The notes beneath the pieces were generated by a model, which saw only the letters and a list, made by a program, of their open reading frames with translations, was not told the DNA's origin and did not search any database. DNA of 55,407 nucleotides from JANOXC01 sp031418215 (lineage in GTDB: Bacteria > Bacteroidota > Bacteroidia > AKYH767-A > OLB10): contig JANOXC010000010.1 in assembly GCA_031418215.1 (NCBI GenBank), positions 1-55,407 on the forward strand, read 5' to 3'. A program made the translations under genes and the position numbers. Positions 8,973 to 18,308 of the stretch are shown here, piece by piece. Position 1 is the stretch's first letter. Each line of letters starts with the position of its first letter.

Positions 8973-10115
8973 CTAGTCTTTCAGGATACTGCGGGCAATG
9001 ACCAATTTCTGAATTTCAGAGGTGCCTTCGCCAATGGTGCAGAGTTTCGAATCACGATAAAACTTTTCTACCGGAAAATCCTTTGTGTAACCATAGCCAC
9101 CAAAAATCTGAACAGCTTCTGTGGAGACCTTTACGGCCACTTCCGATGCATAATATTTTGCAAAAGCCGATTGTTTTGTAACAGCAAGGCCCCTGTTTTT
9201 AAGGTCGGCGGCTTGAAAAGTTAACAATTCTGCAGCTTCAATTTGTGTAGCCATATCAGCCAACTTAAAAGAGATGGCTTGAAAATTCGAGATCGGTTGG
9301 CCAAACTGCTCGCGTTCTTTTGAATATTTCAAGGCAGCATCAAAAGCTCCTTTAGCGATTCCCAATGATAAAGCTGCAATTGATATACGTCCTCCATCCA
9401 GCACTTTCATCGACTGAATAAAACCTTCTCCTACGGTACCCAATACTTGGCTTTTATGTATACGGCAATCTTCAAAAATCATTTCTGCCGTTTCACTGGC
9501 GCGCATTCCCAGTTTATTTTCTTTTTTACCCGCTCTAAATCCAGGTGTATTTCTTTCAACAATAAATGCTGTAATGCCGCGTGAGTCAAGTAATGCACCT
9601 GTTCGCGCCAAGACTACTGCTACATCACCTGATTTACCATGTGTAATCCAGTTTTTAGTGCCGTTAATCACCCAATGATCGCCGTCTTGCACTGCAACAC
9701 AGCTCATTCGTAATGCATCACTGCCTGTATTTGCTTCCGTTAAACCCCAGGCCCCGATCCATTCACCGGTGGCCAATTTTGATAAATACTTTTTCTTTTG
9801 GTCAGCATTGCCAAATGCCATGATGTGGCCTGTACAAAGTGAGTTGTGGGCAGCCATGCTCAAGCCAATTGAACCGCAAACTCTGGCAACTTCCACTATG
9901 GCCGTTACATATTCAAAATAGCCAAATTCAGCACCTCCGTATTCATGTGGAACCAGAATACCCATGAGGCCGAGTTCTCCCATTTTTTTAAAAACTTCTA
10001 ACGGAAACTCCTGACTTTCGTCCCATTCCATCATTTTAGGACGAATATGTTTATCAGCAAAGTTGCGCACAGTTTGCGCTATCATCTCTTGGTTTTCCGT
10101 AGGCTTAAATTCCAT
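8973..10115 (-). CDS. Acyl-CoA dehydrogenase
   Basis: FAD-dependent enzyme that oxidises acyl-CoA to trans-2-enoyl-CoA and hands electrons to ETF. It is 380 residues long, normal for short/medium-chain members. It has the N-terminal helical domain, the FAD-contacting loop WGLTEANTGSDA, and WVINGTKNWITHG in the beta domain. The C-terminal helical domain contains QIFGGYGYTKDFPVEKFYRD and the catalytic glutamate at about Glu363 in TIGEGTSEIQKLVIAR, positioned as in short-chain and butyryl-CoA dehydrogenases. Chain-length preference (butyryl, isovaleryl or other) cannot be fixed by eye. It lies 77 bases downstream of pyrF on the same strand, but no functional link is apparent. Confidence 0.95.
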   Translation of the reverse strand: MEFKPTENQEMIAQTVRNFADKHIRPKMMEWDESQEFPLEVFKKMGELGLMGILVPHEYGGAEFGYFEYVTAIVEVARVCGSIGLSMAAHNSLCTGHIMAFGNADQKKKYLSKLATGEWIGAWGLTEANTGSDALRMSCVAVQDGDHWVINGTKNWITHGKSGDVAVVLARTGALLDSRGITAFIVERNTPGFRAGKKENKLGMRASETAEMIFEDCRIHKSQVLGTVGEGFIQSMKVLDGGRISIAALSLGIAKGAFDAALKYSKEREQFGQPISNFQAISFKLADMATQIEAAELLTFQAADLKNRGLAVTKQSAFAKYYASEVAVKVSTEAVQIFGGYGYTKDFPVEKFYRDSKLCTIGEGTSEIQKLVIARSILKD

Positions 10116-10192
10116 AAATAGTTAATTAATTGTGCAAGTTTACTGTTTACAGCGTCGGCAAACAATAGTAAAGCAACAATAAGAAAAATAAA

Positions 10193-11029
10193 TTACAGAC
10201 CGGCTTCTTTTAATAATAAGTCCATTTCCTTTTGCACTTTTTTAGCTTCTTCTCCTGCTTTTTCAGCAAAATCATTTCCATTACCGGCATAAATGATCTG
10301 GCGGGATGAATTGATTAGCAATCCACAATCTTTATTTAATCCTGACCGGGAAATTGCTGCCAAATCACCGCCTTGCGCACCAACACCCGGAACCAATAAA
10401 AAATGATCAGGTACTACCTTTCTTACTCGATTGATCATATCGGCTTGGGTAGCACCAACTACAAACATCATATTATTAATATCGCCCCAGGAAGCACATT
10501 TTTTCAAAACCATTTCAAAAAGCAATTGATCGTTATCTCCGTGATTTGATTTTGCCACTTTTAAAAATTGAAAATCATCAGCGCCTTTGTTTGAAGTTAA
10601 AGCTAATACGATAGCCCATTTACCCTTAAACTCAAGAAATGGTTTAACAGAATCTTCGCCCATATATGGAGCAACGGTAACAGAATCAAAACTCATTTGA
10701 TCAAAAAAAGCCCTGGCATATAATAACGAGGTGTTGCCTATGTCACCACGTTTGGCATCGGCAATGGTGAAACAATCTTTCGGAATATAAGCAAGGGTTT
10801 TTTCAAGTGCAGACCACCCTTTGGCACCCATGTTTTCATAAAAGGCAAGATTGGGCTTGTATGCAACGGCAAACTTACCGGTAGCATCAATGATCGCTTT
10901 ATTGAAAGCGAAAATCGGATCAGGCTCGGATAGTAAGTGCGCAGGTATTTTTTTAATATCAGGATCAAGACCTACGCATAAATAGGATCGCTTAATTTTT
11001 ATTTGTTCAACTAATTGTTGCCTGGTCAT
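10193..11029 (-). CDS. pyrF: Orotidine 5'-phosphate decarboxylase (type 2)
   Basis: Decarboxylates OMP to UMP, the last step of de novo pyrimidine synthesis, in the cytosol. The 278-residue length and N-terminus (SYLCVGLDPDIKKIP) match the longer type-2 family. The catalytic Lys-Asp network is seen in DAKRGDIGNTS (Asp91, Lys93, Asp96), and a phosphate-binding segment in LLVPGVGAQGG. It starts 41 bases after the prfA stop in the same direction, so it may be read from the prfA promoter. Confidence 0.95.
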   Translation of the reverse strand: MTRQQLVEQIKIKRSYLCVGLDPDIKKIPAHLLSEPDPIFAFNKAIIDATGKFAVAYKPNLAFYENMGAKGWSALEKTLAYIPKDCFTIADAKRGDIGNTSLLYARAFFDQMSFDSVTVAPYMGEDSVKPFLEFKGKWAIVLALTSNKGADDFQFLKVAKSNHGDNDQLLFEMVLKKCASWGDINNMMFVVGATQADMINRVRKVVPDHFLLVPGVGAQGGDLAAISRSGLNKDCGLLINSSRQIIYAGNGNDFAEKAGEEAKKVQKEMDLLLKEAGL

Positions 11030-11069
11030 GTATTATAAAAAAATAGTATCGCTGTTTATATATATTATT

Positions 11070-12143
11070 TTATAACGTTGCTGCTTCCTTCATTTTTTCT
11101 GTATTCTCTGCCAATTGCAGTGCGTCAATGAATTCCTGGATATCACCATTCATAAAAGCAGGAAGATTGTGCATGGAGAGATTAATACGGTGATCGGTAA
11201 CACGACTCTGCGCATAATTGTAGGTGCGGATTTTTGCAGAACGATCACCGGTACTTACCATGGTTTTGCGTTTCTGAGCGATACCATCATTGTGTTTCTC
11301 TAATTCAATTTCGTACAACTTGGTGCGCAGCATAACCATGGCACGTTCACGGTTTCCATGTTGTGATCGTTCTATCTGACATACTACAACAATTCCTGAA
11401 GGCTTATGCGTTAACTGCACCTTTGTTTCTACCTTGTTTACATTCTGGCCACCGGCACCACCTGAACGTGAGGTCTGCATTTCAATATCTGCGGGATTTA
11501 ATTCCACATCTACTTCATCGGCTTCAGGCAATACAGCAACAGTAGCTGCAGATGTATGCACACGTCCTTGTGTTTCTGTTTCAGGCACGCGCTGCACACG
11601 GTGGACACCTGATTCATACTTCAGTACACCGTATGCACCATCCACATTTACATTAAAAATAACCTCTTTATACCCGCCTGTATTTCCATCACTGAAATCC
11701 ACCAGTTCTGTTTTCCATCCTCTTCCTTCGCAATAACGCGTGTACATTCTGTATAAGTCTCCAGCGAAAATACTGGCTTCATCACCACCCGTTCCGGCGC
11801 GAATTTCAACGATTGCATGGCGACTGTCTTGCGGGTCTTGAGGTAAAAGCAAAAACTGAACATGCTGCTCCAGCTCCAGTTTTTTTGGTTCCAGCTCTTC
11901 AATTTCCTTTCTGGCCATTGCACGAAACTCTTCATCTTTCTCATTCATCATCACTTCGCGTGCATGATCAAGGTTGCTCAATACATTTTTATAGTCATTA
12001 TAAGCGGCAACTACCTGTTCCAGTTCTTTATACTGTTTATTGAGTTGTTTAAAGCGTGTCATATCACTAATAACCCCCGGATCGCTGAGCTGTGTTTCAA
12101 TCTCATAATAGCGGGCAACTAATGATTCAAGTTTGGATAACAT
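11070..12143 (-). CDS. prfA: Peptide chain release factor 1
   Basis: Recognises UAA and UAG and triggers peptide release. It is 357 residues long, as usual. The codon-reading tripeptide is P187-E-T189 (RVPETETQGRVHTSAA), the RF1-type PxT rather than SPF of RF2. The catalytic GGQ is at 231-233 (SRSGGAGGQNVNKVET). A near-consensus promoter lies just upstream. UAG is therefore expected to be an efficient stop in this organism, which matters for the interrupted gene at 41.5-43.1 kb. Confidence 0.97.
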   Translation of the reverse strand: MLSKLESLVARYYEIETQLSDPGVISDMTRFKQLNKQYKELEQVVAAYNDYKNVLSNLDHAREVMMNEKDEEFRAMARKEIEELEPKKLELEQHVQFLLLPQDPQDSRHAIVEIRAGTGGDEASIFAGDLYRMYTRYCEGRGWKTELVDFSDGNTGGYKEVIFNVNVDGAYGVLKYESGVHRVQRVPETETQGRVHTSAATVAVLPEADEVDVELNPADIEMQTSRSGGAGGQNVNKVETKVQLTHKPSGIVVVCQIERSQHGNRERAMVMLRTKLYEIELEKHNDGIAQKRKTMVSTGDRSAKIRTYNYAQSRVTDHRINLSMHNLPAFMNGDIQEFIDALQLAENTEKMKEAATL

Positions 12144-12165
12144 CTAATCTATATATATTAAGCGG

Positions 12166-12173
12166 CAAAAATA
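12166..12173 (-). promoter_or_regulatory. Predicted -7 element for prfA
   Basis: TATTTTTG on the minus strand matches TAnnTTTG, 22 bases before the prfA start. The leader would be about 20 bases and includes a TATATATAT run. Confidence 0.45.
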
Positions 12174-12241
12174 GGCAATAACTTGTGTATTTAAAGAATT
12201 AAGGGAATCGTTGCAAACAACAATTTTGACTTTGGAAAAAA

Positions 12242-12289
12242 TCACGTAATTACATAGTCACTTAGTCACATAATCACCTAATCACGGGT
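12242..12289. repeat. Short tandem repeat, six degenerate 8-bp units (TCACnTAR)
   Basis: Successive octamers read TCACGTAA, TTACATAG, TCACTTAG, TCACATAA, TCACCTAA and TCACGGGT. The array abuts the purM stop codon. Confidence 0.8.
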
Positions 12290-13476
12290 TAATGCCATTC
12301 GAAAACACCCTTCTCAGATTGAATCGTCAGTTTTTTAGCTGCAGCCTTTTCAACCTTACCAATTATTTGTGCGTCAACATTAAAGCTTCCGGCAATTGAA
12401 ATAATTTCTTTAGCAGTTTCAGCATCTGTATAGATTTCCATTCGGTGACCCATATTAAAAACCGTATACATTTCTTTCCATGCTGTACCGGATTCTTTTT
12501 GTATTAATTGAAAAAGAGGAGGGATGGGAAACAATTTGTCTTTAATGATATGTACATTTTCAATAAAATGCATAACCTTTGTTTGTCCGCCACCACTGCA
12601 ATGAACCAGGCCATGAATTTCATCACTGAATTTGCCAAGTATTACTTTAATGATGGGAGCATAAGTCCGGGTAGGCGATAACACTAGTTTGCCGGCATCA
12701 ATTGATAATTGTTTTCCATCTTGCGTGACAGCAATTTTTTCCGTCAGTGATTTTGAACCGCTATAGGTTACTGATGGTGATAGAGAACTGTCAAAAGTCT
12801 CTGGATATTTTTCTGCAATAGACTTTGCAAATACATCGTGCCGTGCAGATGTTAGCCCGTTGCTGCCCATGCCACCATTGTATTCTTTTTCATAAGTAGC
12901 CTGACCACAAGAGGCAAGCCCGACAATCACATCACCATCAGCAATGTTTGCATTATTTATTACACTGTTTCTTTTAAGACGACAGGTAACAGTACTATCC
13001 ACTATAATGGTGCGGACAAGGTCGCCAACATCTGCTGTTTCACCTCCAGTAGTATATATATTAATTCCGTATTGTCGCAATTCATTTATCAACTCTTCTG
13101 TTCCATTAATGATAGCCGCAATTACTTCAGCAGGAATTAACTGCTTATTCCTTCCAATCGTTGATGATAGAATAATTTTATCAATTGCACCAACGCAAAT
13201 TAAATCGTCAAGGTTCATTACCAATGCATCCTGTGCAATGCCTTTCCAAACACTTAAATCGCCTGTTTCTTTCCAATAAGCATATGCCAATGAAGATTTG
13301 GTTCCGGCTCCATCGGCATGCATCACCAGGCAGTAATTTTCATCGCCCGTTAAATAATCAGGTACAATTTTGCAGAAAGCTTTTGGGAACAATCCTTTAT
13401 CCAGGTCCCTGATGGCAGCATGCACGTCTTCCTTGCTTGCAGAAACACCGCGTTGATTATATTTTTCTGTTGACAT
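12289..13476 (-). CDS. purM: Phosphoribosylformylglycinamidine cyclo-ligase (AIR synthetase)
   Basis: ATP-dependent closure of the imidazole ring to give aminoimidazole ribotide in purine synthesis. It is 395 residues long, the longer form common in Bacteroidota. The N-terminus contains YNQRGVSASKEDVHAAI. The substrate/ATP segment is HADGAGTKSSLAY, with the metal and phosphate region MNLDDLICVGA. The mid-protein TTGGETADVGDLVRT and the glycine-rich IHGLVHCSGGGQTKVMHF are PurM hallmarks. It is a single gene divergent from era. The leader carries TATCTTTG about 20 bases upstream. Confidence 0.95.
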   Translation of the reverse strand: MSTEKYNQRGVSASKEDVHAAIRDLDKGLFPKAFCKIVPDYLTGDENYCLVMHADGAGTKSSLAYAYWKETGDLSVWKGIAQDALVMNLDDLICVGAIDKIILSSTIGRNKQLIPAEVIAAIINGTEELINELRQYGINIYTTGGETADVGDLVRTIIVDSTVTCRLKRNSVINNANIADGDVIVGLASCGQATYEKEYNGGMGSNGLTSARHDVFAKSIAEKYPETFDSSLSPSVTYSGSKSLTEKIAVTQDGKQLSIDAGKLVLSPTRTYAPIIKVILGKFSDEIHGLVHCSGGGQTKVMHFIENVHIIKDKLFPIPPLFQLIQKESGTAWKEMYTVFNMGHRMEIYTDAETAKEIISIAGSFNVDAQIIGKVEKAAAKKLTIQSEKGVFEWH

Positions 13477-13498
13477 TATTGATTCCGAAGAAGGACGG

Positions 13499-13506
13499 CA
13501 AAGATA
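13499..13506 (-). promoter_or_regulatory. Predicted -7 element for purM
   Basis: TATCTTTG on the minus strand, followed by CCG, is a full TAnnTTTG match 22 bases before the purM ATG. Confidence 0.5.
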
Positions 13507-13657
13507 AGAATGGAGCTCAATTTATTGTAGCGATCATTCCAAGCAAAGAGCTGCAATTACTTAATGGTAATCATTATCAGCCCGAGACAGCAGTACATTC
13601 GACTTTGATTTCTGCAACTTAAAGCCTAATTAAGAGATATCACAAGGCCAATTGACT

Positions 13658-13665
13658 TACTTTTG
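13658..13665 (+). promoter_or_regulatory. Predicted -7 element for era-der
   Basis: TACTTTTG is a full TAnnTTTG match ending only 5 bases before the era ATG. If used, the transcript would be leaderless or nearly so. Confidence 0.45.
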
Positions 13666-13670
13666 CAGCC

Positions 13671-14552
13671 ATGAGTCATAAAGCAGGATTTGTTGCAATA
13701 GTGGGCAAACCCAATGCAGGTAAGTCAACCTTGATGAATGCCATGTTGGGCTACGACCTTTCTATTGTGAATAGTAAGGCCCAAACCACCCGTCACCGTA
13801 TCAAAGGCATCTTAAATGGCGATGACTACCAGGTTGTTTTCAGCGATACACCCGGACTAATCAAACCGGTTTACAGGCTCCATGAAAGAATGATGGGTGC
13901 TGTAGAGGAATCATTTGCCGATGCTGATATCCTTTTATATATTACGGAGATTGATGACCTTAATATTGAAGCGGAAATAAAGGAGAAGCTAGTAAGCAGT
14001 AATGTGCCTTTATATGTTGTGATCAATAAAGTGGACCTCGCTGACCAGGAAAAGGTGGAGGCTGTGAGCAAACATTGGCAGGAGGAACTTCATCCAAAAG
14101 AAATTTTCCCCATATCGGCTTTGCATAAATTTTACCTGGATGTACTTTTAAAGGGAATATTAGACTTGCTTCCTGAAGCACCACCCTATTTCGAAAAAGA
14201 TGATTCGATGAGTGATCGTGATATGCGGTTTTTTACTGCGGAGATCATTCGTGAAAAAATTCTTTCCTATTACCAGAAGGAAATCCCTTATTCTGTGGAA
14301 GTGAAAGTGATGTCGTATAAAGAAGCCGATGACATGGACCGCATCAGTGCCTATATCTTTGTTACGCGTGAATCGCAGAAGGCGATACTATTGGGAAAAC
14401 AAGGTGCTGCCATTAAGAAACTCGGTACCGAATCAAGAAAAAAAATAGAAGCAGTAGTTCAGAAAAAAGTTTTTCTAGAGCTCACCGTTAAAGTAGTTGA
14501 TAACTGGCGCGATGACGAACAAGCGTTACGCAGATTCGGTTATGAAGAATAA
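13671..14552 (+). CDS. era: GTPase Era
   Basis: Ras-like GTPase that binds the 3' end of 16S rRNA and acts in 30S maturation. G1 is GKPNAGKST (residues 12-20), G3 is DTPG, and G4 is NKVD. The C-terminal KH domain (about 215-293) carries EIPYSVEVKVMSYKEADDM and LGKQGAAIKKLG, the GxxG RNA-binding loop. Length 293 is normal. It is followed 21 bases later by der in the same direction, giving a two-gene ribosome-assembly operon. Confidence 0.97.
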   Translation: MSHKAGFVAIVGKPNAGKSTLMNAMLGYDLSIVNSKAQTTRHRIKGILNGDDYQVVFSDTPGLIKPVYRLHERMMGAVEESFADADILLYITEIDDLNIEAEIKEKLVSSNVPLYVVINKVDLADQEKVEAVSKHWQEELHPKEIFPISALHKFYLDVLLKGILDLLPEAPPYFEKDDSMSDRDMRFFTAEIIREKILSYYQKEIPYSVEVKVMSYKEADDMDRISAYIFVTRESQKAILLGKQGAAIKKLGTESRKKIEAVVQKKVFLELTVKVVDNWRDDEQALRRFGYEE

Positions 14553-14573
14553 TATATAGAGGAAAGAGAAATT

Positions 14574-15890
14574 ATGGCAAATATTGTTGCAATTGTGGGT
14601 CGGCCGAATGTTGGCAAATCAACATTTTTTAACAGGCTTACAGAGTCGCGAAAGGCTATTGTAGATGAGATGGCAGGTGTTACCCGCGACCGTCATTATG
14701 GAAAAGTGGAGTGGAATGGAAGAACATTTTCCTTAATTGATACCGGTGGTTATATACATCAGAGCGGGGATGTTTTTGAAAAAGAAATTCAACGTCAGGT
14801 GCAGCTTGCAGTGGACGAAGCAAACATTATTTTATTTGTGGTGGATGTTACCGAAGGGTTAACGGATCTTGATAAGGACGTAGCCAAACTGTTGCGCAAA
14901 TCAAAAAAACCTGTTTTGGTTGTGGCCAATAAAGCCGACAATGCCATGCGGCAAAATGAATCAGGCGAGTTTTATGCATTGGGTCTCGGTGAAGTTTTTG
15001 GATTATCATCCATTAATGGAAGTGGTACAGGTGAATTGCTGGATGCACTCGTCAAACTTTTTGATGAAGGTGAAACAGAAGAACCTGATCTACCGCGATT
15101 GGCCATTATCGGTCAACCTAACGTAGGAAAGTCATCGTTGTTAAATGCATTGATAGGCGTTGAGCGAACCATCGTAACACCTGTTGCAGGAACAACACGT
15201 GATACGATTTATACCCGTTACCAAAGTTTCGGATTTGATTTCTTACTCATCGACACTGCAGGATTGCGCAAGAAGCGGAATGTAAAAGAAGACATTGAAT
15301 TTTATTCCGTGATGCGTTCCATTCGTGCTATTGAAGAGGCAGATGTTTGCCTGTTATTAATTGATGCTACAAATGGTATCACAGGCCAGGACATTAATAT
15401 TTTTCGACTCATTGAGCGGAATAACAAAGGCGCAGTAATCATAGTGAACAAGTGGGACCTGATGGAAAAGGAAACCAATACAACTAAGAAATTTGAAGCG
15501 GAGATACGTGAGAAGCTGGCTCCTTTTGAAGATGTTCCCATTGTATTTACTTCAGTAGTGGAAAAGCAACGTATTCATAAAGCACTTGAAACAGCATTGG
15601 AAGTTTACAAACATAAAGTGCAGCGGATTACGACAAGTAAGCTTAATAAAATAATGTTGCCATATGTTGAGCAAAACCCTCCGCCTGCAGTTAAAGGCAA
15701 GAACATAAGTATTAAATACATCACCCAATTGCCCGGCCACTATCCTGCTTTTGCATTTTTCAGTAATCTGCCGCAATATATAAAGGACCCCTACAAACGA
15801 TATCTTGAAAATAAAATGAGAGCGCATTTTGATTTCAGCGGTGTACCTGTTGTGATTTATTTCAGGAGCAAGGATGGGAACGAGAATTGA
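14574..15890 (+). CDS. der: Ribosome-assembly GTPase Der (EngA)
   Basis: Double-GTPase needed for 50S assembly. The first G domain opens with VGRPNVGKSTFFNRL (about 8-22) and has DTGG and NKAD. The second opens with GQPNVGKSSLLNAL (about 181-194) and has DTAGLRKKRNVKED and NKWD. The C-terminal KH-like domain holds PPPAVKGKNISIKYITQLPG. It is 438 residues long, as expected. It ends 70 bases before the convergent patatin gene; only a weak 5-bp hairpin precedes the T-run in the gap. Confidence 0.97.
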   Translation: MANIVAIVGRPNVGKSTFFNRLTESRKAIVDEMAGVTRDRHYGKVEWNGRTFSLIDTGGYIHQSGDVFEKEIQRQVQLAVDEANIILFVVDVTEGLTDLDKDVAKLLRKSKKPVLVVANKADNAMRQNESGEFYALGLGEVFGLSSINGSGTGELLDALVKLFDEGETEEPDLPRLAIIGQPNVGKSSLLNALIGVERTIVTPVAGTTRDTIYTRYQSFGFDFLLIDTAGLRKKRNVKEDIEFYSVMRSIRAIEEADVCLLLIDATNGITGQDINIFRLIERNNKGAVIIVNKWDLMEKETNTTKKFEAEIREKLAPFEDVPIVFTSVVEKQRIHKALETALEVYKHKVQRITTSKLNKIMLPYVEQNPPPAVKGKNISIKYITQLPGHYPAFAFFSNLPQYIKDPYKRYLENKMRAHFDFSGVPVVIYFRSKDGNEN

Positions 15891-15960
15891 TTATTGAATA
15901 TTGAAAAATGATAAATTATTTTTTGCATATCTATTAAACGTTTTCCCAGACCGTTTTTTT

Positions 15961-18249
15961 TTAATACAATGCCTTTTTATTAAAAATTATATATCCAAGA
16001 TGAAACATCAGTGTCCATGGTTTTGCATTGTCTTCGTAATAATTTAAACTAAGACTTACAGGTCCAATAGGACTGTTGTAAACCACATTTAAAGATGAAC
16101 TGATAAATCTTCTGCGAAAAGGCTCATCGTATTTTGCTTGTTGATTTTCATCTTGTATGATGGATTTAAAAGGTTGAAAAAGATAAGCTTCAAGCCTCAG
16201 GTCAACATTGCTGAGCAAACTGAAAACCGGTTTTATTCCAACTGTTACAAAGTTATGTGCCCGGAAGTTTTCCAGGAAGAGAGTCCGGCTTTCTGCTGTG
16301 GGAAAAAAAGCAGGTGCTGCAAGTACAGAGCTTGTGTAATTTGCAAAAAATGGCTGACTGCTGAATGTAGCCTCAGCATAAAAGCCAATAACTAATTTCC
16401 CGACACGCTTGAAGTAATTGTCATAAGTAAAACTCAACTGCGGCCAATGGTGGTTGCTATTTGTGGTATCTCGAATGGTGTTTGTTGATCCGGGGATAGT
16501 TTCTTCCTTTCCGAATATATATCGAAAACGTGCATTGAGATAGGTTCCTTCATTAGCATACATTTTTCGGTTCAATGTATTGCGCTCATACTCCAGCAAT
16601 AAAGATTCGCCATCAAATTGAGTTAAATCAGCAGTGTCGCTCTGGCTGAAATCTTGCGTCTGGTAATAACGATTTTTCAACCGGAATTGATTAATCCCGA
16701 AAATTGCTTTGCCTTTGTTCATTACAGGAATACCGGCATTCAATGCGTAAGCTCTGTCATACTGCACCAGGAAACTGGGTTTTACATCTTCAAAGAATGC
16801 ACTGCTGCTTTTATAGAAATCCCACTGGTTAAGCGTTACCGATGGCTCAATGTAAAAGGGTAGTATGCCTGGAACATCCATTCTCATTCGTGCCTGAACG
16901 GAGCTATATAACTTGCCAAAATAGAAATTGCCATAAACTTTGTAGCTGTTTCGTGAGAGGAAGTTTCGCTGAAATCCAATGAAGCCTGTATTGATTGGCC
17001 TTGAAGAAAAATTACCGCCAAAGTCTACATTTAAACTTTTGTCCTGCTTAATATCCAAGTGGAGATCATAGCTGCCCGACTGGGGATTATATAATAAATG
17101 AGGAAACAAATACCTGAAATTATCATCTGCTGCCAGTTTAAAATAAGACTTCCTCAATTGGTTGATGGAAATGCAACTGTTAGTAGGGTTAATAATACGA
17201 CGAATGTAAGAAGCCTGTTGATTGTTTAACCCGTGTATATATATTTGATCAACTGTTACAGGCTGAATGCTGCATCGGAATCCAGTTCTTTTATTAGCCA
17301 GGTCTTCCTTTGTTATACTTCTGGTCATACTTTTCTTAATACTGTCAATGATTGCAATCGTAGAAGCATAACCGGAGTCAATCGAAGCTTTTATTTTGTC
17401 GGCATCAAATGAGCCAATAAATTTTATGTTGGGTTCAATCAAAAAATCATTGGGGCGAGGCACTTGGTAAACTGTTGTTTGCGTAATCATGGTTTTTAAC
17501 TGCGTAAGGAAATTGCCTTCCATCGGTAAATCAGGTAAACCAGCCGCATTGCAACCAATAATAATATCAGGATTAAAATCCTTCAACATAATATCAACCG
17601 GGAAATTGTTATAAATGCCACCATCGAAAAGGATTTTATCATCCATTAATACAGGGGCATAATAAAAGGGAAAAGCCATGGATGCACGCACTGCCAGGGA
17701 TAGGTCGCCATTGTTAAATACCACTGATTTCTTATTGGTGATATCAGTGGCAACACATCGGAAAGGTATCATCAAACTGTCAAATAAATACCCCGCTTGT
17801 GCGCAAGGGGCCGACATGTATTCCATCAATGTATAATCTATTTCTACAGGACTAACTACATTGCTTGGCAGTTGTGTCCTTAATACAGAGTCTATCAAAA
17901 ATTTGATGTTAACCCAAGATGCATCAATAGGGTTTTTCTTAAAATAATATTTATTGTCTTCACTAAATTTTCCCTGTGAAATACGCTTAAAGGCGTTCGA
18001 AGTAACAATGGCCTCCATTTGTGCAGGCGTATAACCAATGGAATACAATGCACCGACAAAAGCACCTGATGAAGTTCCTGTAATATAATCAATTGGGATG
18101 TTGTTTTCCTCCAAGGCTTTAATAACTCCGATGTGCGAGAAGCCACGCATGCCACCGCCACTTAGCACCAGCCCAACGGTTTGCGCCTGTGCAAATTCTA
18201 TATATATTAATAGAAATAAAAGCAGAAATGATTTAAGCGAACAATTCAT
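15961..18249 (-). CDS. Patatin-like phospholipase with BamA-type outer-membrane barrel
   Basis: The signal peptide ends near FAQAQ. The patatin domain (about residues 24-310) has the oxyanion loop SGGGMRGFSH (from Gly31), the nucleophile elbow GTSSG with Ser60, and the DGG of the Ser-Asp dyad (Asp209-Gly-Gly, FDGGIYNNFP). A POTRA-like region (about 325-405) follows, and the remainder is a surface-antigen/BamA-like 16-strand barrel ending in a short hydrophobic C-terminus. The layout resembles type Vd secretion proteins (PlpD/FplA), in which the barrel carries or releases the lipase. The likely role is a surface or periplasmic lipid hydrolase; the substrate is unknown. Both catalytic residues are intact. 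Confidence 0.92.
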   Translation of the reverse strand: MNCSLKSFLLLFLLIYIEFAQAQTVGLVLSGGGMRGFSHIGVIKALEENNIPIDYITGTSSGAFVGALYSIGYTPAQMEAIVTSNAFKRISQGKFSEDNKYYFKKNPIDASWVNIKFLIDSVLRTQLPSNVVSPVEIDYTLMEYMSAPCAQAGYLFDSLMIPFRCVATDITNKKSVVFNNGDLSLAVRASMAFPFYYAPVLMDDKILFDGGIYNNFPVDIMLKDFNPDIIIGCNAAGLPDLPMEGNFLTQLKTMITQTTVYQVPRPNDFLIEPNIKFIGSFDADKIKASIDSGYASTIAIIDSIKKSMTRSITKEDLANKRTGFRCSIQPVTVDQIYIHGLNNQQASYIRRIINPTNSCISINQLRKSYFKLAADDNFRYLFPHLLYNPQSGSYDLHLDIKQDKSLNVDFGGNFSSRPINTGFIGFQRNFLSRNSYKVYGNFYFGKLYSSVQARMRMDVPGILPFYIEPSVTLNQWDFYKSSSAFFEDVKPSFLVQYDRAYALNAGIPVMNKGKAIFGINQFRLKNRYYQTQDFSQSDTADLTQFDGESLLLEYERNTLNRKMYANEGTYLNARFRYIFGKEETIPGSTNTIRDTTNSNHHWPQLSFTYDNYFKRVGKLVIGFYAEATFSSQPFFANYTSSVLAAPAFFPTAESRTLFLENFRAHNFVTVGIKPVFSLLSNVDLRLEAYLFQPFKSIIQDENQQAKYDEPFRRRFISSSLNVVYNSPIGPVSLSLNYYEDNAKPWTLMFHLGYIIFNKKALY

Positions 18250-18266
18250 TGGTTTATACAGGACAA

Positions 18267-18274
18267 CAAAAATA
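18267..18274 (-). promoter_or_regulatory. Predicted -7 element for the patatin-BamA gene
   Basis: TATTTTTG on the minus strand matches TAnnTTTG, 17 bases before the ATG. Confidence 0.4.
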
Positions 18275-18308
18275 GTCTAAAACTGCATTTCTTTGATTGT
18301 TGCAAGCC

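Noticed and set aside
15931..15960. Possible terminator between der and the patatin gene
   Set aside because: Only a 5-bp AAACG/CGTTT stem with an 11-base loop; too weak to list although a T-run follows.
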